A stretch of 44,459 nt of DNA, taken from positions 1 through 44,459 of the forward strand of contig NZ_CZJT01000057.1 in the NCBI RefSeq assembly GCF_900010755.1, written 5' to 3'. Numbering within the stretch: position 1 is the first letter of the stretch; every line of letters begins with the position of its first letter. The notes beneath the pieces were generated by a model. That model was not told where the DNA came from, searched no databases, and saw only the letters and a program-made list of their open reading frames with translations. A program made the translations under genes and the position numbers. The stretch is from Paeniglutamicibacter antarcticus. Its GTDB lineage: Bacteria > Actinomycetota > Actinomycetes > Actinomycetales > Micrococcaceae. Positions 1 through 9,191 of this stretch are shown here, in pieces.

Positions 1-108
1 ATCACCCTGCTCAAACGCGCAGGCCACACCAACATCGCCAAAGCCACCCGGAAACTCAAGAACTACCCCGGACAAACGCTCGAAATAGTCGGAATCAGCT
101 CACGCTAG
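1..108 (+). CDS. C-terminal fragment of an ISAs1-like transposase (cut by window edge)
   Basis: The open frame at the left edge encodes 35 residues and a TAG stop. The stretch LLKRAGHTNIAKATRKLK matches the usual end of ISAs1-family DDE transposases, where a conserved GHTNIA block lies about 20-25 residues before the stop. Only the extreme C-terminus is visible, so whether the element is intact cannot be judged. Its last nine bases overlap the 3' end of the helicase gene on the other strand. Family assignment rests on this short motif by memory. Confidence 0.6.
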   Translation: MTLLKRAGHTNIAKATRKLKNYPGQTLEIVGISSR

Positions 109-3100
109 CGACTTTGCAGACGCCCTGTTGTCGGGGTCCAGGTATTCCGAGAGTTGCCTGAAGTAATTGTGTTCGATCCAAGCCTCCCGGTCGCCGATCA
201 CGTAAAGCCGGCGCTGTGCCCGGCTGGCCGCGACATTGACTAAATTCGGTGTCCGCGCAGTCCAGGCCTTCGCCCCGGGTTTGGACGGATCCCCGCCCAG
301 GACCAAGAGAACTACCTGTGCCTCACGTCCCTGTGCGGTGTGGATCGTGCCTGCCCGCAATCCCGGGTAATCGGCGGTTAGCTTGCGGAGTGCATCTGCC
401 ACCTTTCGGAATGGGGAGATGGCGATGATGTCTTCGTAGGCAATGCCCGTTGAACGAAGGTAACCCAGGGCGCCGCGAACCCTGGTCATTTCCCCGGCTT
501 GGAGATGGGAGCCGGGGGTGCTCGGTTCTTCGTCGGCCCAGAAACTGCTGGCCGTCCTGGGCCTACTTTCATCATCTGGATGAGGGCCGTCAAAGGGATC
601 GGGTTTCTCGGGTGTTCCAAGCTGCCTGTCGACGCCGTTGATCATGATGCCGTTATAGGCGATTTCGTTGCACAGGGAGAACATGGGCTCATCGCAACGG
701 CGGTGGACACGCAGCGGAGCTCCGATCCACACCTCTTCGTCACCCATCGGCAGATACGTTCCGAAGGGGGAGACCCTGTCTGCCAACGTCTGGACCGATG
801 CCTTGGGAGGAATCCAGGTTTCGGAAACCCCGTAGGTGTGTGCGATGTCGAACTGGGCCTTTTCCGGAATCGTTACAACGGGTTCGAGTTGCATGGGGTC
901 ACCCACCGCCAGTACGCGCTTGGCCCGCCAGATTGAACCAGCGGCATATTGCGGGGAGGCCTGGCCCGATTCGTCGATGAGCAGCCAGCCAATCGCTTCG
1001 CGACCGATGTTGCCAAACAGTCGGTTGGCCGAGGCAAAAGTTGTCGACACCATGGGAACGACCATGAAAAACAGTTGCCAGGCGGCACGGATCTTTTCCG
1101 TTTCCAAGTCCCGGGGGTACTTGCCAGCTACAACGTCGATCGCTGCATGCAGGCCAGACTTCATCCGGGCCGCGTTGGATGCGAGAAAATCCTTGTGCAG
1201 TTCCAATGCCGCCAGGAACAATTCCGAGCGTGCAGCATCGAGTTTTGCATCTAACCAAGGGGCATGCAGTTCCCTGGCTTCCGCGTTCCACCGGTCACCG
1301 GGATAACCTGCACCGAAGCGCTCGGAGTCGGTGGCGAGCAGCCGCTTGAGGTCGCCCAGTGCCATCCTCGTTTTTGCATGTGCCTGGTTCGCAAGATTGA
1401 GTTCAGCGATTGCTGCGTTGAGGGCAAGCGCTGCTTGATCGCATTGCAAGGAGTATTCGTGGGCTCTGGCGTTGGCCGCAGCTGCTGCCTTGCGTGAGGC
1501 CTTGAACTCGGTGGCCCATTCCTTCTGGTTGGATCCATGGGTTTTGATACGTTCGAGCACGTCGGGTTTGCCCTGACGGAGGGTTTCCAAGAGTTCGTCG
1601 GCTTTCAGGCGTTCAAGCTCCGCACTGGCCATCAAGGTTTCGATTTCCTGAAGTTCCTCGGCGCGCTGCTTAACCATGGCGCTCAGTTCCCGGGAGTTGT
1701 GAGATTCTGATTCTTCGCGCTCGACCAGAACGGGCATTTCAGCTAGGCGGCGCCGGGCCTGGACGCGTTCTTTGAGCAAGCCGTCCACAAGTTCCTGCGC
1801 CTTACCGAATTCCTTGCGGGCTTGCTCCCACGGCTTGAAAGGTTTAACACCGGTGGACCATTGCTTCAATAACGTTTGCATGCGCTCGGGTGCATGCGCT
1901 GATTGTTCATTGTCGAACCAGAATGCCGAACGGAATGCCTCGCGGTTCTTCTTCTGGCCAAGTCTGGCTGCCACCAGGCCCCAGGATGAAACCTGCGTTT
2001 TGGTGGTCTCGGTCAAAACGGCGGTTGCAATGTCACGGTGGTAATCTGCGTTTCCACGCCAACGTTCATCCAGCGCCGAGTCGGCAGGAATGTCATGTGT
2101 AATGTTCTCGACGGCTGCGTTGTTCGCGGCGGCAACCACCATTTCAAAGCCGGTGAGATCTTCCCGTAGTTGGTGGACTGTGCGGTTGAATCCGTCGGAC
2201 TTCCAAGAGTGTGTTGTGGACGTGAAAGCATCTGCTGGGTTTTCCAGTCCCGCCAAAAGCTGTGCCCGCTTGACGACGTTGCCGGCCAAGATATCACGCA
2301 GCATGGTGGTCTTCCCTGTCCCCGGTGGCCCATTGACCCCGCTGATCCCGGCACCTTTTCCCAAAACGTTCAGGGACTGGTTGACGGCAAACTGCTGGCT
2401 GAGAGCCAAGGCATGTTCAGGGTTTGAAGGCCAGCGCCCCAGCGGCAAATCCTCTAGCCGCGTTCGTTTATCAATCGCCTCCGGACGCTTGATGACGTCG
2501 ATGCGTTTGCGGGTGTTGAGCGCTGTATCGCCGGTGAGGTATTGGTTGAGGGCGATACCGACTTTGCCTGCGGCAACGTGTCGGCGCACATCGTGCAACT
2601 CATCCAAGTAGAAGCTGTTGAGGAAATCCGTGGCGCCCTGTGTACCGGCGCGATCCTTGCCGATGAGGGTGCTTTGAATGCGAATCCTTGAGGTGGCCAA
2701 CGAATCGATGTGGTTGATGCCGGCGGCTAGTTGGGCATCGGAGAGGAGCCCTAGCAGCGTTCCTTCTGTGCACGGTGTGACGGTTACTGTTGTTTCGTCG
2801 GCACCGGGGTCATAACCGTACTCGCTGATCAATTCCGCAAAGTTTTGGGAAGCTTCCGCAAATCCTTCCATCCACGTAGGGTGTTTGGGTCCCAGCGAAT
2901 GGATCCTACCCACTGCCCAAAGTGCCGAGGACAGGGTTCCACCGTCGTTCCGAATCCTTCCATTGGCATCGAGGGAAACGACCGCGCAAGCACTCAACCT
3001 TCCGGGTGGATCCTGGTAAGACGTTTCGTCATTGGAGAAGACTTGCCGAAGCGTTTCGAATGTTGAGTCGAGGGCATATACACCGAGATAGGCGGTGTGG

Positions 3101-3312
3101 CTCCATTCCAGCTCACGGCCGCGCACGGGCTTGGGAACCGGCAGTTGGTCCCACGGCAGTGGATCGCCGGCCAGCCAGTCGATGACGGTGGTTTCCGCAC
3201 GGGCGGACCGGGAGTGTTCAAGCTTCGGCAACGGCTGGGGGCTGAAGAGTTCGGACATCCACCAGAACCTCAGGATTCGAAGCTGTTCGTTTCGCAGGCC
3301 CAGTTCAGTCAT
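100..3312 (-). CDS. UPF1-like superfamily 1 helicase (AAA_11/AAA_12), 3' end probably replaced by an IS
   Basis: A 1070-aa SF1B-type helicase, an ATP-driven nucleic acid translocase. Visible motifs are Walker A GPPGTGKTT (about residue 329), motif II LLIDESGQ (about 779), motif III GDPMQLEP (about 807), motif V GTIHTAQGREAQVV (about 990) and motif VI NVAASRAQRRL (about 1030). The 400-residue stretch between motifs I and II includes a charged, coiled-coil-like insert. Start is ATG with GGAG just upstream. The last codons (ASAKSLA, stop) lie inside the putative IS end, so the original C-terminus may be lost. No partner gene is present. A housekeeping or anti-phage role cannot be decided from this locus. 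Confidence 0.8.
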   Translation of the reverse strand: MTELGLRNEQLRILRFWWMSELFSPQPLPKLEHSRSARAETTVIDWLAGDPLPWDQLPVPKPVRGRELEWSHTAYLGVYALDSTFETLRQVFSNDETSYQDPPGRLSACAVVSLDANGRIRNDGGTLSSALWAVGRIHSLGPKHPTWMEGFAEASQNFAELISEYGYDPGADETTVTVTPCTEGTLLGLLSDAQLAAGINHIDSLATSRIRIQSTLIGKDRAGTQGATDFLNSFYLDELHDVRRHVAAGKVGIALNQYLTGDTALNTRKRIDVIKRPEAIDKRTRLEDLPLGRWPSNPEHALALSQQFAVNQSLNVLGKGAGISGVNGPPGTGKTTMLRDILAGNVVKRAQLLAGLENPADAFTSTTHSWKSDGFNRTVHQLREDLTGFEMVVAAANNAAVENITHDIPADSALDERWRGNADYHRDIATAVLTETTKTQVSSWGLVAARLGQKKNREAFRSAFWFDNEQSAHAPERMQTLLKQWSTGVKPFKPWEQARKEFGKAQELVDGLLKERVQARRRLAEMPVLVEREESESHNSRELSAMVKQRAEELQEIETLMASAELERLKADELLETLRQGKPDVLERIKTHGSNQKEWATEFKASRKAAAAANARAHEYSLQCDQAALALNAAIAELNLANQAHAKTRMALGDLKRLLATDSERFGAGYPGDRWNAEARELHAPWLDAKLDAARSELFLAALELHKDFLASNAARMKSGLHAAIDVVAGKYPRDLETEKIRAAWQLFFMVVPMVSTTFASANRLFGNIGREAIGWLLIDESGQASPQYAAGSIWRAKRVLAVGDPMQLEPVVTIPEKAQFDIAHTYGVSETWIPPKASVQTLADRVSPFGTYLPMGDEEVWIGAPLRVHRRCDEPMFSLCNEIAYNGIMINGVDRQLGTPEKPDPFDGPHPDDESRPRTASSFWADEEPSTPGSHLQAGEMTRVRGALGYLRSTGIAYEDIIAISPFRKVADALRKLTADYPGLRAGTIHTAQGREAQVVLLVLGGDPSKPGAKAWTARTPNLVNVAASRAQRRLYVIGDREAWIEHNYFRQLSEYLDPDNRASAKSLA
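110..127. repeat. Putative right terminal inverted repeat of the ISAs1-like element
   Basis: Read on the minus strand this is CAGGGCGTCTGCAAAGTC. ISAs1-family ends typically begin with CAGGG, and it sits 2 bp beyond the transposase stop, where the IS end should be. The other end of the element is outside the window, so the inverted repeat partner and target duplication cannot be checked. Confidence 0.4.
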
Positions 3313-3887
3313 GACTCCATGCTACTGAGCCGGGGGCGAAATTATGGAAGTGCGTGAGCACAATTTCCCGGCGTAGCAAACCTTGGGAAACGCGTAGGGG
3401 AAACGAATGACACTGAAGAAGCCGAACAACACGACATCACTTCGACTAACGAAATTGATGGGAAGTAAACATGTCTGCTTTCGGTGCAGGCGCCGGGCAG
3501 ACGTCAGCAGTCGCTAGCAGTGAAGGGGTTGGCCGGGGAATGCCGTCGTCAGGAGACCGACCGCAAATGTAACCCAAAGGGCCCTCACTTCATCGGGGAG
3601 GGCCGATGGAACAGGCCGGAATATCTGTGTGTGAAGTGACCCTGCCGAACCTTGGGAAACTGCAGGGAAGTACCGAATCAGGCGACTGGGTGCCCGTAGA
3701 ACTTCCCTGGGGGCCACGTAACTACGGGTATGCCGCTGTCCAGCAATGGCACGGAGCGCGTGCACCTTGAGGTATCCCGTTGCGGGTCAATGCGTGCGGC
3801 ACGGGGGAGGCAACCAATGGGCGCTCCGATCCCCAACGGTACGAGCCTTGAATATTTGGAGTATTCGCGGCAACACTTCTATCGACA

Positions 3888-3903
3888 TGTTTCACGTGAA
3901 ACA
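3888..3903. promoter_or_regulatory. parS: parS centromere site 1
   Basis: Exact match to the bacterial parS consensus TGTTTCACGTGAAACA, the site bound by ParB for chromosome partitioning and SMC loading. Such sites cluster around oriC. Confidence 0.95.
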
Positions 3904-3961
3904 TCACTTTTGCCTGACAGGGTTGGTTGCCGAAGTCTTCGTCAGCGGTTCCTGGTTTCGA

Positions 3962-3977
3962 TGTTTCACGTGAAACA
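3962..3977. promoter_or_regulatory. parS: parS centromere site 2
   Basis: Second exact copy of TGTTTCACGTGAAACA, 74 bp from the first (about seven helical turns, so on the same DNA face). It lies in non-coding DNA. Confidence 0.95.
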
Positions 3978-5470
3978 TGACGAGTTCTCGACGACTCGGC
4001 GGCAACTTCGGGCACATCGTAAATCCCTTGGGGGCGCAGAGGACACCCTTTCCGGATTCCCCGGGAGTAGCAGAGACACGCTTATCTGGCACCCACAGTG
4101 GGCTTGAAAGGGCCAAACAGGGCATTCGCCGCGCCAGGACAGGAGCCATGCAAACACCCCGAAAACATATCGGCCAGGCACCCAGGAAGGGTTTCGGTGC
4201 CGGCGTGATCGCTCGGGTTAATCCATCGTGCGACCGCCGGCGGAATGGAAACCAGAAGCCGAACATCCATGAGACCGCTTATGTCGAACCTTTTGTGGTT
4301 TCGGCCCTCCTACAAGGAGAGGGAAATCTTCGCGGAAACCGGGTCCGAAGGGGCCTCGAAAGCGCTGGCACTCCCACTGCCGCCAGAGGAGCCACCTGAT
4401 GCCTTGGCATGGCTACAGCGACGAGATTCCGAATTGCACCCCGCCCCAAACCGCTAGGGAATCCGGAATCATGATGTGCGAACGCACTGATGCTGATCAA
4501 AGCACTCACTGGTCCAAGCTTGGCGACACGACAAAAGCACGGAAAAGAGGGCAAACAGCAAGTCCCGGCTCGTCTGCTGGAGGGCTTTGGAAGTGCAATG
4601 GCCATGGTGGTCCGGAGTTCCGACAATACATTTCTCCAGGCAGCAATCACGGAAAAGCCCGGTCCGAATCGACCTGTTTGGTCCGTGAAGTTGCGCGTAT
4701 CCGTCGCCAGGGGGCGGAGTAAGAATCTTGCCATCGTGAAGAGGCCCGGACTCAGCGTGTCCGGGGAACTCCGGAAAACAGCATGGTCCTGAATTGGCGG
4801 GGCCATTGAATGTCCCTTTTTGACGCATGCGCGGGGAATCCCGGCTGGCTGTTGAAGGTTGCCAAAGCAGCGGCTGCTGAAGCCCTAAAAGGGGCCGGGA
4901 TGAATCATTACTGACGACAAAAAACGAAAATGGAATTCCAAGCACGTGATAGCACAGCGACGTTCAGGGCCGCCGCAGCATCACGTGCTTGGGGACCACA
5001 AAACGCGAAATACATGCTCGGTCGAAGGTGCGCACGGACACGGGTCGGGCCTTCAATAGAGCTTTTTGGAGGTCCACTGCGCGGTTGGATCGGTCACTAT
5101 TAGGAAGCAAAAAACATCCGCTGCCGCCGCCAATTCTGGCGCCAGGGTGCAGCTGAAAAGAACCTGCAATCAACCGAAATTCGGAGATCCGCCCAGAGGC
5201 TCTCCGTCGAACGGGGAGCACCGCAACATCTGGAAGAATATCAACACCTTGGAACAACGGCTCAGGATGGTGCAACAGCGGGCGTAGGCGAACCGAAGGG
5301 CAGTAGTCCCAGGAGGAGCAAACCGTGAATGAAGCGCGCGAATAGGAAGAATAATGCGAAGTTGGTGCGCTCTCGAAGCGGTCGGTCCGTTGAAAACAGG
5401 CACTGCCCCATGGACTTAACGCGGTACCTGCGGTGTGGGTGGAAGTGGACGGCGAAGAAAATCAAGGGAA

Positions 5471-5602
5471 GTGGAACCGAATGTCAGCAACGCAGAGAAA
5501 AGTGAGACACTCAGTACCACTCGACAGAGGGGAGGGGTGGGACCCGGTGTCAGCCAGCTCGGGGAAACGGGGAGACTCAGTGCCACCATCGGGGGACCGG
5601 AC
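5471..5602. repeat. Diverged tandem repeat, 66-bp period, two units
   Basis: Units start at 5471 (GTGGAACCGAATGTCAGC) and 5537 (GTGGGACCCGGTGTCAGC). They share TGTCAGC, a GAAA core, a block ending GACACTCAGT / GAGACTCAGT, and CCAC in the same order and spacing. There is no plausible coding frame through both. Confidence 0.6.
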
Positions 5603-5970
5603 TCTCATTGCTTCTGAGATGCGGTGACAGAACCGTGCATTTACTTGCCGGCCACTTGGTCCAGGTTTTTTTGCCCTCACCGGCGACAGCAATCTCTTGG
5701 ACAAAAGCACGCTAGCAGAGCCGGTGATCCCTTGTCCATGATTCTTGAATCTCAGGAACCCCATGAGGGGCGAGGAGCCAAAAAATTTTCGCCGCGAAAA
5801 ATGCGGCATCGAAAATTCAAAAATCCTCGATTTTGAAGGGCGGCCCTGGTTTTGCATAATACCGAACGAAACGAATTGAAAAACAACAACTATCAGCTGT
5901 TTATGGATTGTCCTTGGCGTGAAAGGGCTGCGCAGCGCCCGTAACCGCAGGTGGACTGGTATAGGCCCAA

Positions 5971-6014
5971 AAAAGGTGTGGCCCGTTCCTTTTCAGGAAC
6001 GGGCCACACCTTTT
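5971..6014 (-). terminator. Terminator of trxBA
   Basis: Perfect inverted repeat AAAAGGTGTGGCCCGTTCCT and its complement, with a 4-nt loop, ending in T's in the direction of trxA. It lies about 20 bp beyond the trxA stop. As the stem starts in A's and ends in T's it can act in both directions. Confidence 0.9.
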
Positions 6015-6035
6015 CAAGAATTTTGGGATTTCAGC

Positions 6036-6359
6036 TTAGAGGTAAGCAGCGAATTCCTTTTCCAGTACCGGCTTCGGCTTGGCGCCGATCGAGGTGGCAA
6101 CGTGCTCGCCGTCCTTGAAGACGTAGACGGCCGGAATGCTGGTGATGCCGAACTTGGCAGCGATGCCCGGGTTGTCATCAACGTTGATCTTGACGACGTC
6201 AACCTTCTCGGAGTGCTCAGCTGCGATCTGCTCGAGGATCGGGGTCAGCTGGCGGCACGGGCCACACCACTCGGCCCAGAAGTCCACGATGACCGGCTTG
6301 GTTGCCTCAAGGACCTCTGCCTGGAAAGTAGCGTCAGTTACATCTTTGGTCTGGCTCAT
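6036..6359 (-). CDS. trxA: Thioredoxin
   Basis: A 107-aa cytoplasmic dithiol oxidoreductase that reduces protein disulfides and is itself reduced by the neighbouring TrxB with NADPH. The active site WCGPC is at residues 31-35, followed by the expected IPAVYVF cis-proline region. ATG at 6359 was chosen because GAAAGG lies about 8 bases before it; an in-frame GTG three codons upstream overlaps that ribosome binding site. It is the second gene of a trxB-trxA operon (50-bp gap) closed by a strong terminator, and is presumably induced with trxB from the SigR-type promoter. Confidence 0.97.
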   Translation of the reverse strand: MSQTKDVTDATFQAEVLEATKPVIVDFWAEWCGPCRQLTPILEQIAAEHSEKVDVVKINVDDNPGIAAKFGITSIPAVYVFKDGEHVATSIGAKPKPVLEKEFAAYL

Positions 6360-6409
6360 GGCCTGCACCTTTCGTTTAGAGTGTTGTTTCTTCTGTGAAG
6401 GAAACGAGA

Positions 6410-7393
6410 TTAGTTAGAAACGGCGACTGGCGCTGCCGTGGCAGCTGCCTCGACGTCTGCCAGGAAGTGCTCAACGTCGATTGCTGCGGCGCAGCCCGAG
6501 CCAGCGGCCGTGATGGCCTGGCGGTACGAGGAATCGATGACGTCGCCTGCAGCGAAGACACCCGGCAAGCTGGTCTTCGAGGTCCGACCCTCAACGGCAA
6601 TGGTTCCTTCAGCGGTCAGCTGGAGCTGGTCCTTGACCAGCTCCACGCGCGGATCGTTGCCGATGGCCACGAACACACCGGTGACTGCGACATCCTGCTC
6701 CTCCGAGGTCTTCAGGTTGCGCAAACGCATTCCTGTGACCTTGGTATCGCCGCTGAGGCCAACAACCTCGGAGTCCCAAATGAATTCGATCTTCGGGTGT
6801 GCCAAGGCGCGGTCTGCCATGATCTTCGAAGCGCGCAGCGAATCGCGGCGGTGCACTACGGTGACCTTGGAAGCGAACTTGGTCAGGAAGATTGCCTCTT
6901 CCATGGCGGAGTCGCCGCCGCCGATGACTGCGATTTCCTGGTCGCGGAAGAAGAAACCGTCACAGGTTGCGCACCAGGAGACGCCGTGGCCGGAAAGACG
7001 CTTTTCGTCCTCGAGGCCAAGCTCGCGGTATGCGGAACCGGTGGAGATGATCACTGCGTGCGCACGGTAGACGGTGCCGTCGCCGAGGGTGACAACCTTG
7101 ATGTCGCCGGTCAGATCCACGGCGGTGACATCGTCAAAGAGGATCTCGGCACCGAAACGCTCAGCCTGCTGCTGCATGTTGTCCATCAGGTCAGGACCCA
7201 TGACACCCTGCGGGAAACCGGGGAAATTCTCCACGTCGGTGGTGTTCATCAGTTCGCCGCCGGCGGTAACAGAACCGGCAATAACCAACGGATGCAAGTT
7301 TGCACGAGCAGTGTAGATTGCCGAGGTGTAACCCGAGGGACCCGAGCCGATGATGATGACGTTACGGACGATGTCGTTTACTTCTGTGGCCAC
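6410..7393 (-). CDS. trxB: Thioredoxin-disulfide reductase
   Basis: A 327-aa FAD- and NADPH-dependent flavoenzyme that reduces thioredoxin. It shows the FAD-binding [16 protein letters not shown] near residue 17, the redox CATC motif (about residues 140-143), the NADPH-binding [10 protein letters not shown] and the C-terminal [16 protein letters not shown] motif. The start is GTG with GAAAGG about 11 bases upstream; no better start is visible. It is followed by trxA in one operon and preceded by a perfect SigR/SigH-type promoter, fitting induction by thiol-oxidative stress. Confidence 0.97.
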   Translation of the reverse strand: MATEVNDIVRNVIIIGSGPSGYTSAIYTARANLHPLVIAGSVTAGGELMNTTDVENFPGFPQGVMGPDLMDNMQQQAERFGAEILFDDVTAVDLTGDIKVVTLGDGTVYRAHAVIISTGSAYRELGLEDEKRLSGHGVSWCATCDGFFFRDQEIAVIGGGDSAMEEAIFLTKFASKVTVVHRRDSLRASKIMADRALAHPKIEFIWDSEVVGLSGDTKVTGMRLRNLKTSEEQDVAVTGVFVAIGNDPRVELVKDQLQLTAEGTIAVEGRTSKTSLPGVFAAGDVIDSSYRQAITAAGSGCAAAIDVEHFLADVEAAATAAPVAVSN

Positions 7394-7464
7394 GAGGACG
7401 CGAACCTTTCGTAAAGTGCGGGCTCGAATTCCAAGACCGCGAGTAAGTGGGATCTAAGTGGCAT

Positions 7465-7491
7465 AACAGCCGACCCCGCGTGGGTATTCCC
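7465..7491 (-). promoter_or_regulatory. SigR/SigH-type (disulfide stress) promoter of trxBA
   Basis: On the minus strand GGGAAT (7491-7486) and GTT (7467-7465) are separated by exactly 18 bp. This is the consensus of the oxidative-stress ECF sigma factor SigR of Streptomyces (SigH in mycobacteria), whose best known target is trxBA. It lies about 70 bp before the trxB GTG. Confidence 0.85.
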
Positions 7492-7503
7492 GGCGTTGGT
7501 TCG

Positions 7504-9048
7504 CTAGGAGACGCGGAATTCGCCGATCTGCAAGCCGTAGGGGCGTGAGCCGTTGGCTCCGGAGGCGCGGCGGGGAAGTTCTGTCACATTCAGGAACACG
7601 TACTGTCCCTGGAGGGCAGCACCGTTTTCGCCGCTGACTGGCACGGTAATGGTTGGTCCGGTGAAGGAACCCGTGGTGACAACCTTTGCCTCGGACAAGT
7701 CGTTGGTCTTGCCGACACGGACTTCAAAGGAACCGCCGGTTCCGTTCAAGCCTTCAAGCTGGATCTCGGAGATATCCGAAAGTTCCTTCAGCTCGAGGGT
7801 GAACACCATGTTTGACGCGAATCCACCGAACTGCGGGGAAGTGTAGGAATACGATTTGTACAGGCTTGCCGGATTGCCATCAATGGCCTTTGGCAACGTG
7901 TTGTCGGTCGCCGCGTTCAAGTCTTGGTTGCCGGGAACCAGCCGTGTAATGCCATCGATCTTGGGCTTGACAATGGTTTCCGCACTTGGGGATTCAGAGC
8001 CGCCTTCCTGCGAAGATTCGGTGGTCTGGACGATTGAGCTTGTGGCAGCCGGGGACGGAGGGTTTCCGCCCAGGGCGTTGTAGGCGAAAACGACTCCGCC
8101 GATAAGCACTGCGCATACGACGGCACCAACCAAGAGGCGGGTTGTTTTCTTGCCGCCCTCCGGTGCTTCTTCGTCCTCATAATCTTCGTAGACGGGCTCG
8201 GTGTAGCTTTGCGCGGCGCTCGGGAAACTAGCGGCAACACGCTGGCCCGATTCATCAACTGTCACACCGCGGGACTTCTGGGCGGCGGCCAATGCTGCAG
8301 CTGAGGTGACTGCGGGTTCCGCCGCAGTGTCCATCCGGGTGACCTTGGGAGCTGGTGCGGGTGCCGGTGCGGGCTGCGGAGCTCGCGCCGGCGCTGCCTT
8401 TGGCGCAGCCGCGGTGGGTGCGCCAGGTGCTGGTGGCTGCGTGGGCGCTGCGACGGCCGGTGCCTGCTCGGTACTGGAACCAACGGTCATCGGGGGAAGC
8501 ACAGGAGCGGCTGCCGGATCGGATTTGGAACGTCCAAATCGGCCCTTCAGGCCTGAGATCTTTTCGTTGAGATTGATTTCCGGGAGCTTGCCCAGCACCG
8601 CGGGGCGGCCCTCTTCCTGGGCGCGTTGGCCTTCGTAGTACTCGGCGTCATCCGAGTAAGTGACCGGATCTGTGGAGCGGGAAACCCCGAAAATCTCGGT
8701 GCCCAGGGTATCCGTGTAGAACGGTTCGATGTAGGGAGCATCTTGTTGTACGAGGATATCAAACAGGTCCGCCGGGTCGGCAATATTCGTCACCACGTAG
8801 GAGCGGTCCTCTGTAGCGCCCAGATCGAGCACCTGAACCGCACCGTATCGTTCACCCGTGGCGATTTCGCGCGCATTGGCCGTCAGCTGGGGCGAGTTGG
8901 CAGGAGAGCCGAGCAGCACGCTGACCTGCCGGTTGAGTACCTTGTCGAAGCAGACAAGGATGTTGTCTCCGTCCGCTGAGGCCATCACCATTTCAGTGAC
9001 CTCGTAGCGGCCTCCAAACATGGCTCCAACTTCGATCGGCTGCGACAC
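7504..9048 (-). CDS. Membrane pseudokinase with extracellular discoidin-like domain, partner of MurJ
   Basis: A 514-aa protein in four parts. There is an N-terminal kinase-like lobe (FGGRYEVTEMV near residue 10) in which I see no HRD or DFG catalytic motifs. An Ala/Pro-rich linker follows (about 185-240), then one transmembrane helix (about 303-327). The extracellular C-terminus (AIDGNPASLYKSY, LSDISEIQLEG) looks like an F5/8 type C carbohydrate-binding fold. This is the layout of the cytoplasmic and extracellular tail of mycobacterial MviN (Rv3910), which recruits FhaA and controls peptidoglycan synthesis; here it is a separate gene beside murJ. GTG at 9048 was chosen because GGGAGGG lies just upstream. 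Confidence 0.75.
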   Translation of the reverse strand: MSQPIEVGAMFGGRYEVTEMVMASADGDNILVCFDKVLNRQVSVLLGSPANSPQLTANAREIATGERYGAVQVLDLGATEDRSYVVTNIADPADLFDILVQQDAPYIEPFYTDTLGTEIFGVSRSTDPVTYSDDAEYYEGQRAQEEGRPAVLGKLPEINLNEKISGLKGRFGRSKSDPAAAPVLPPMTVGSSTEQAPAVAAPTQPPAPGAPTAAAPKAAPARAPQPAPAPAPAPKVTRMDTAAEPAVTSAAALAAAQKSRGVTVDESGQRVAASFPSAAQSYTEPVYEDYEDEEAPEGGKKTTRLLVGAVVCAVLIGGVVFAYNALGGNPPSPAATSSIVQTTESSQEGGSESPSAETIVKPKIDGITRLVPGNQDLNAATDNTLPKAIDGNPASLYKSYSYTSPQFGGFASNMVFTLELKELSDISEIQLEGLNGTGGSFEVRVGKTNDLSEAKVVTTGSFTGPTITVPVSGENGAALQGQYVFLNVTELPRRASGANGSRPYGLQIGEFRVS

Positions 9049-9191
9049 AGTTCCCTCCCGGGATTGCTTTATGATGCCGGCACCCTTATGGATGCCCCGT
9101 TCCATCGTACCGGGATGGGTGGCCTTTTTTGGGAAACGTCTCCGGGGAGGGGGACGTTTTTGGCGCTTGGTCTGCTATCTGTGGCGGCTGG

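Larger units (their letters stand above)
3313..5970. other. Long gene-free region with parS sites
   Basis: About 2.7 kb between the helicase and trxA. None of the open frames here has a convincing ribosome binding site plus recognisable protein, and frames on both strands overlap freely. It holds two parS sites, a 13-bp direct repeat AACCTTGGGAAAC (3379-3391 and 3648-3660), and a diverged 66-bp tandem repeat near 5471-5602. The last 200 bp before the trxA terminator are AT-richer. In related genomes parB and parA would be expected next to trxA; they are absent here, so a rearrangement or decayed genes are possible. Confidence 0.6.

Noticed and set aside
3730..4399. Several overlapping open frames of 70-140 codons in the parS region
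   Set aside because: They exist on both strands, cross the parS sites, lack ribosome binding sites and resemble no protein; typical of GC-rich non-coding DNA.
9134..9159. Hairpin AAACGTC / GACGTTT with T's after it
   Set aside because: The T-run is on the plus strand, whereas the genes on both sides are on the minus strand; as a murJ terminator it would lack a U-tract.
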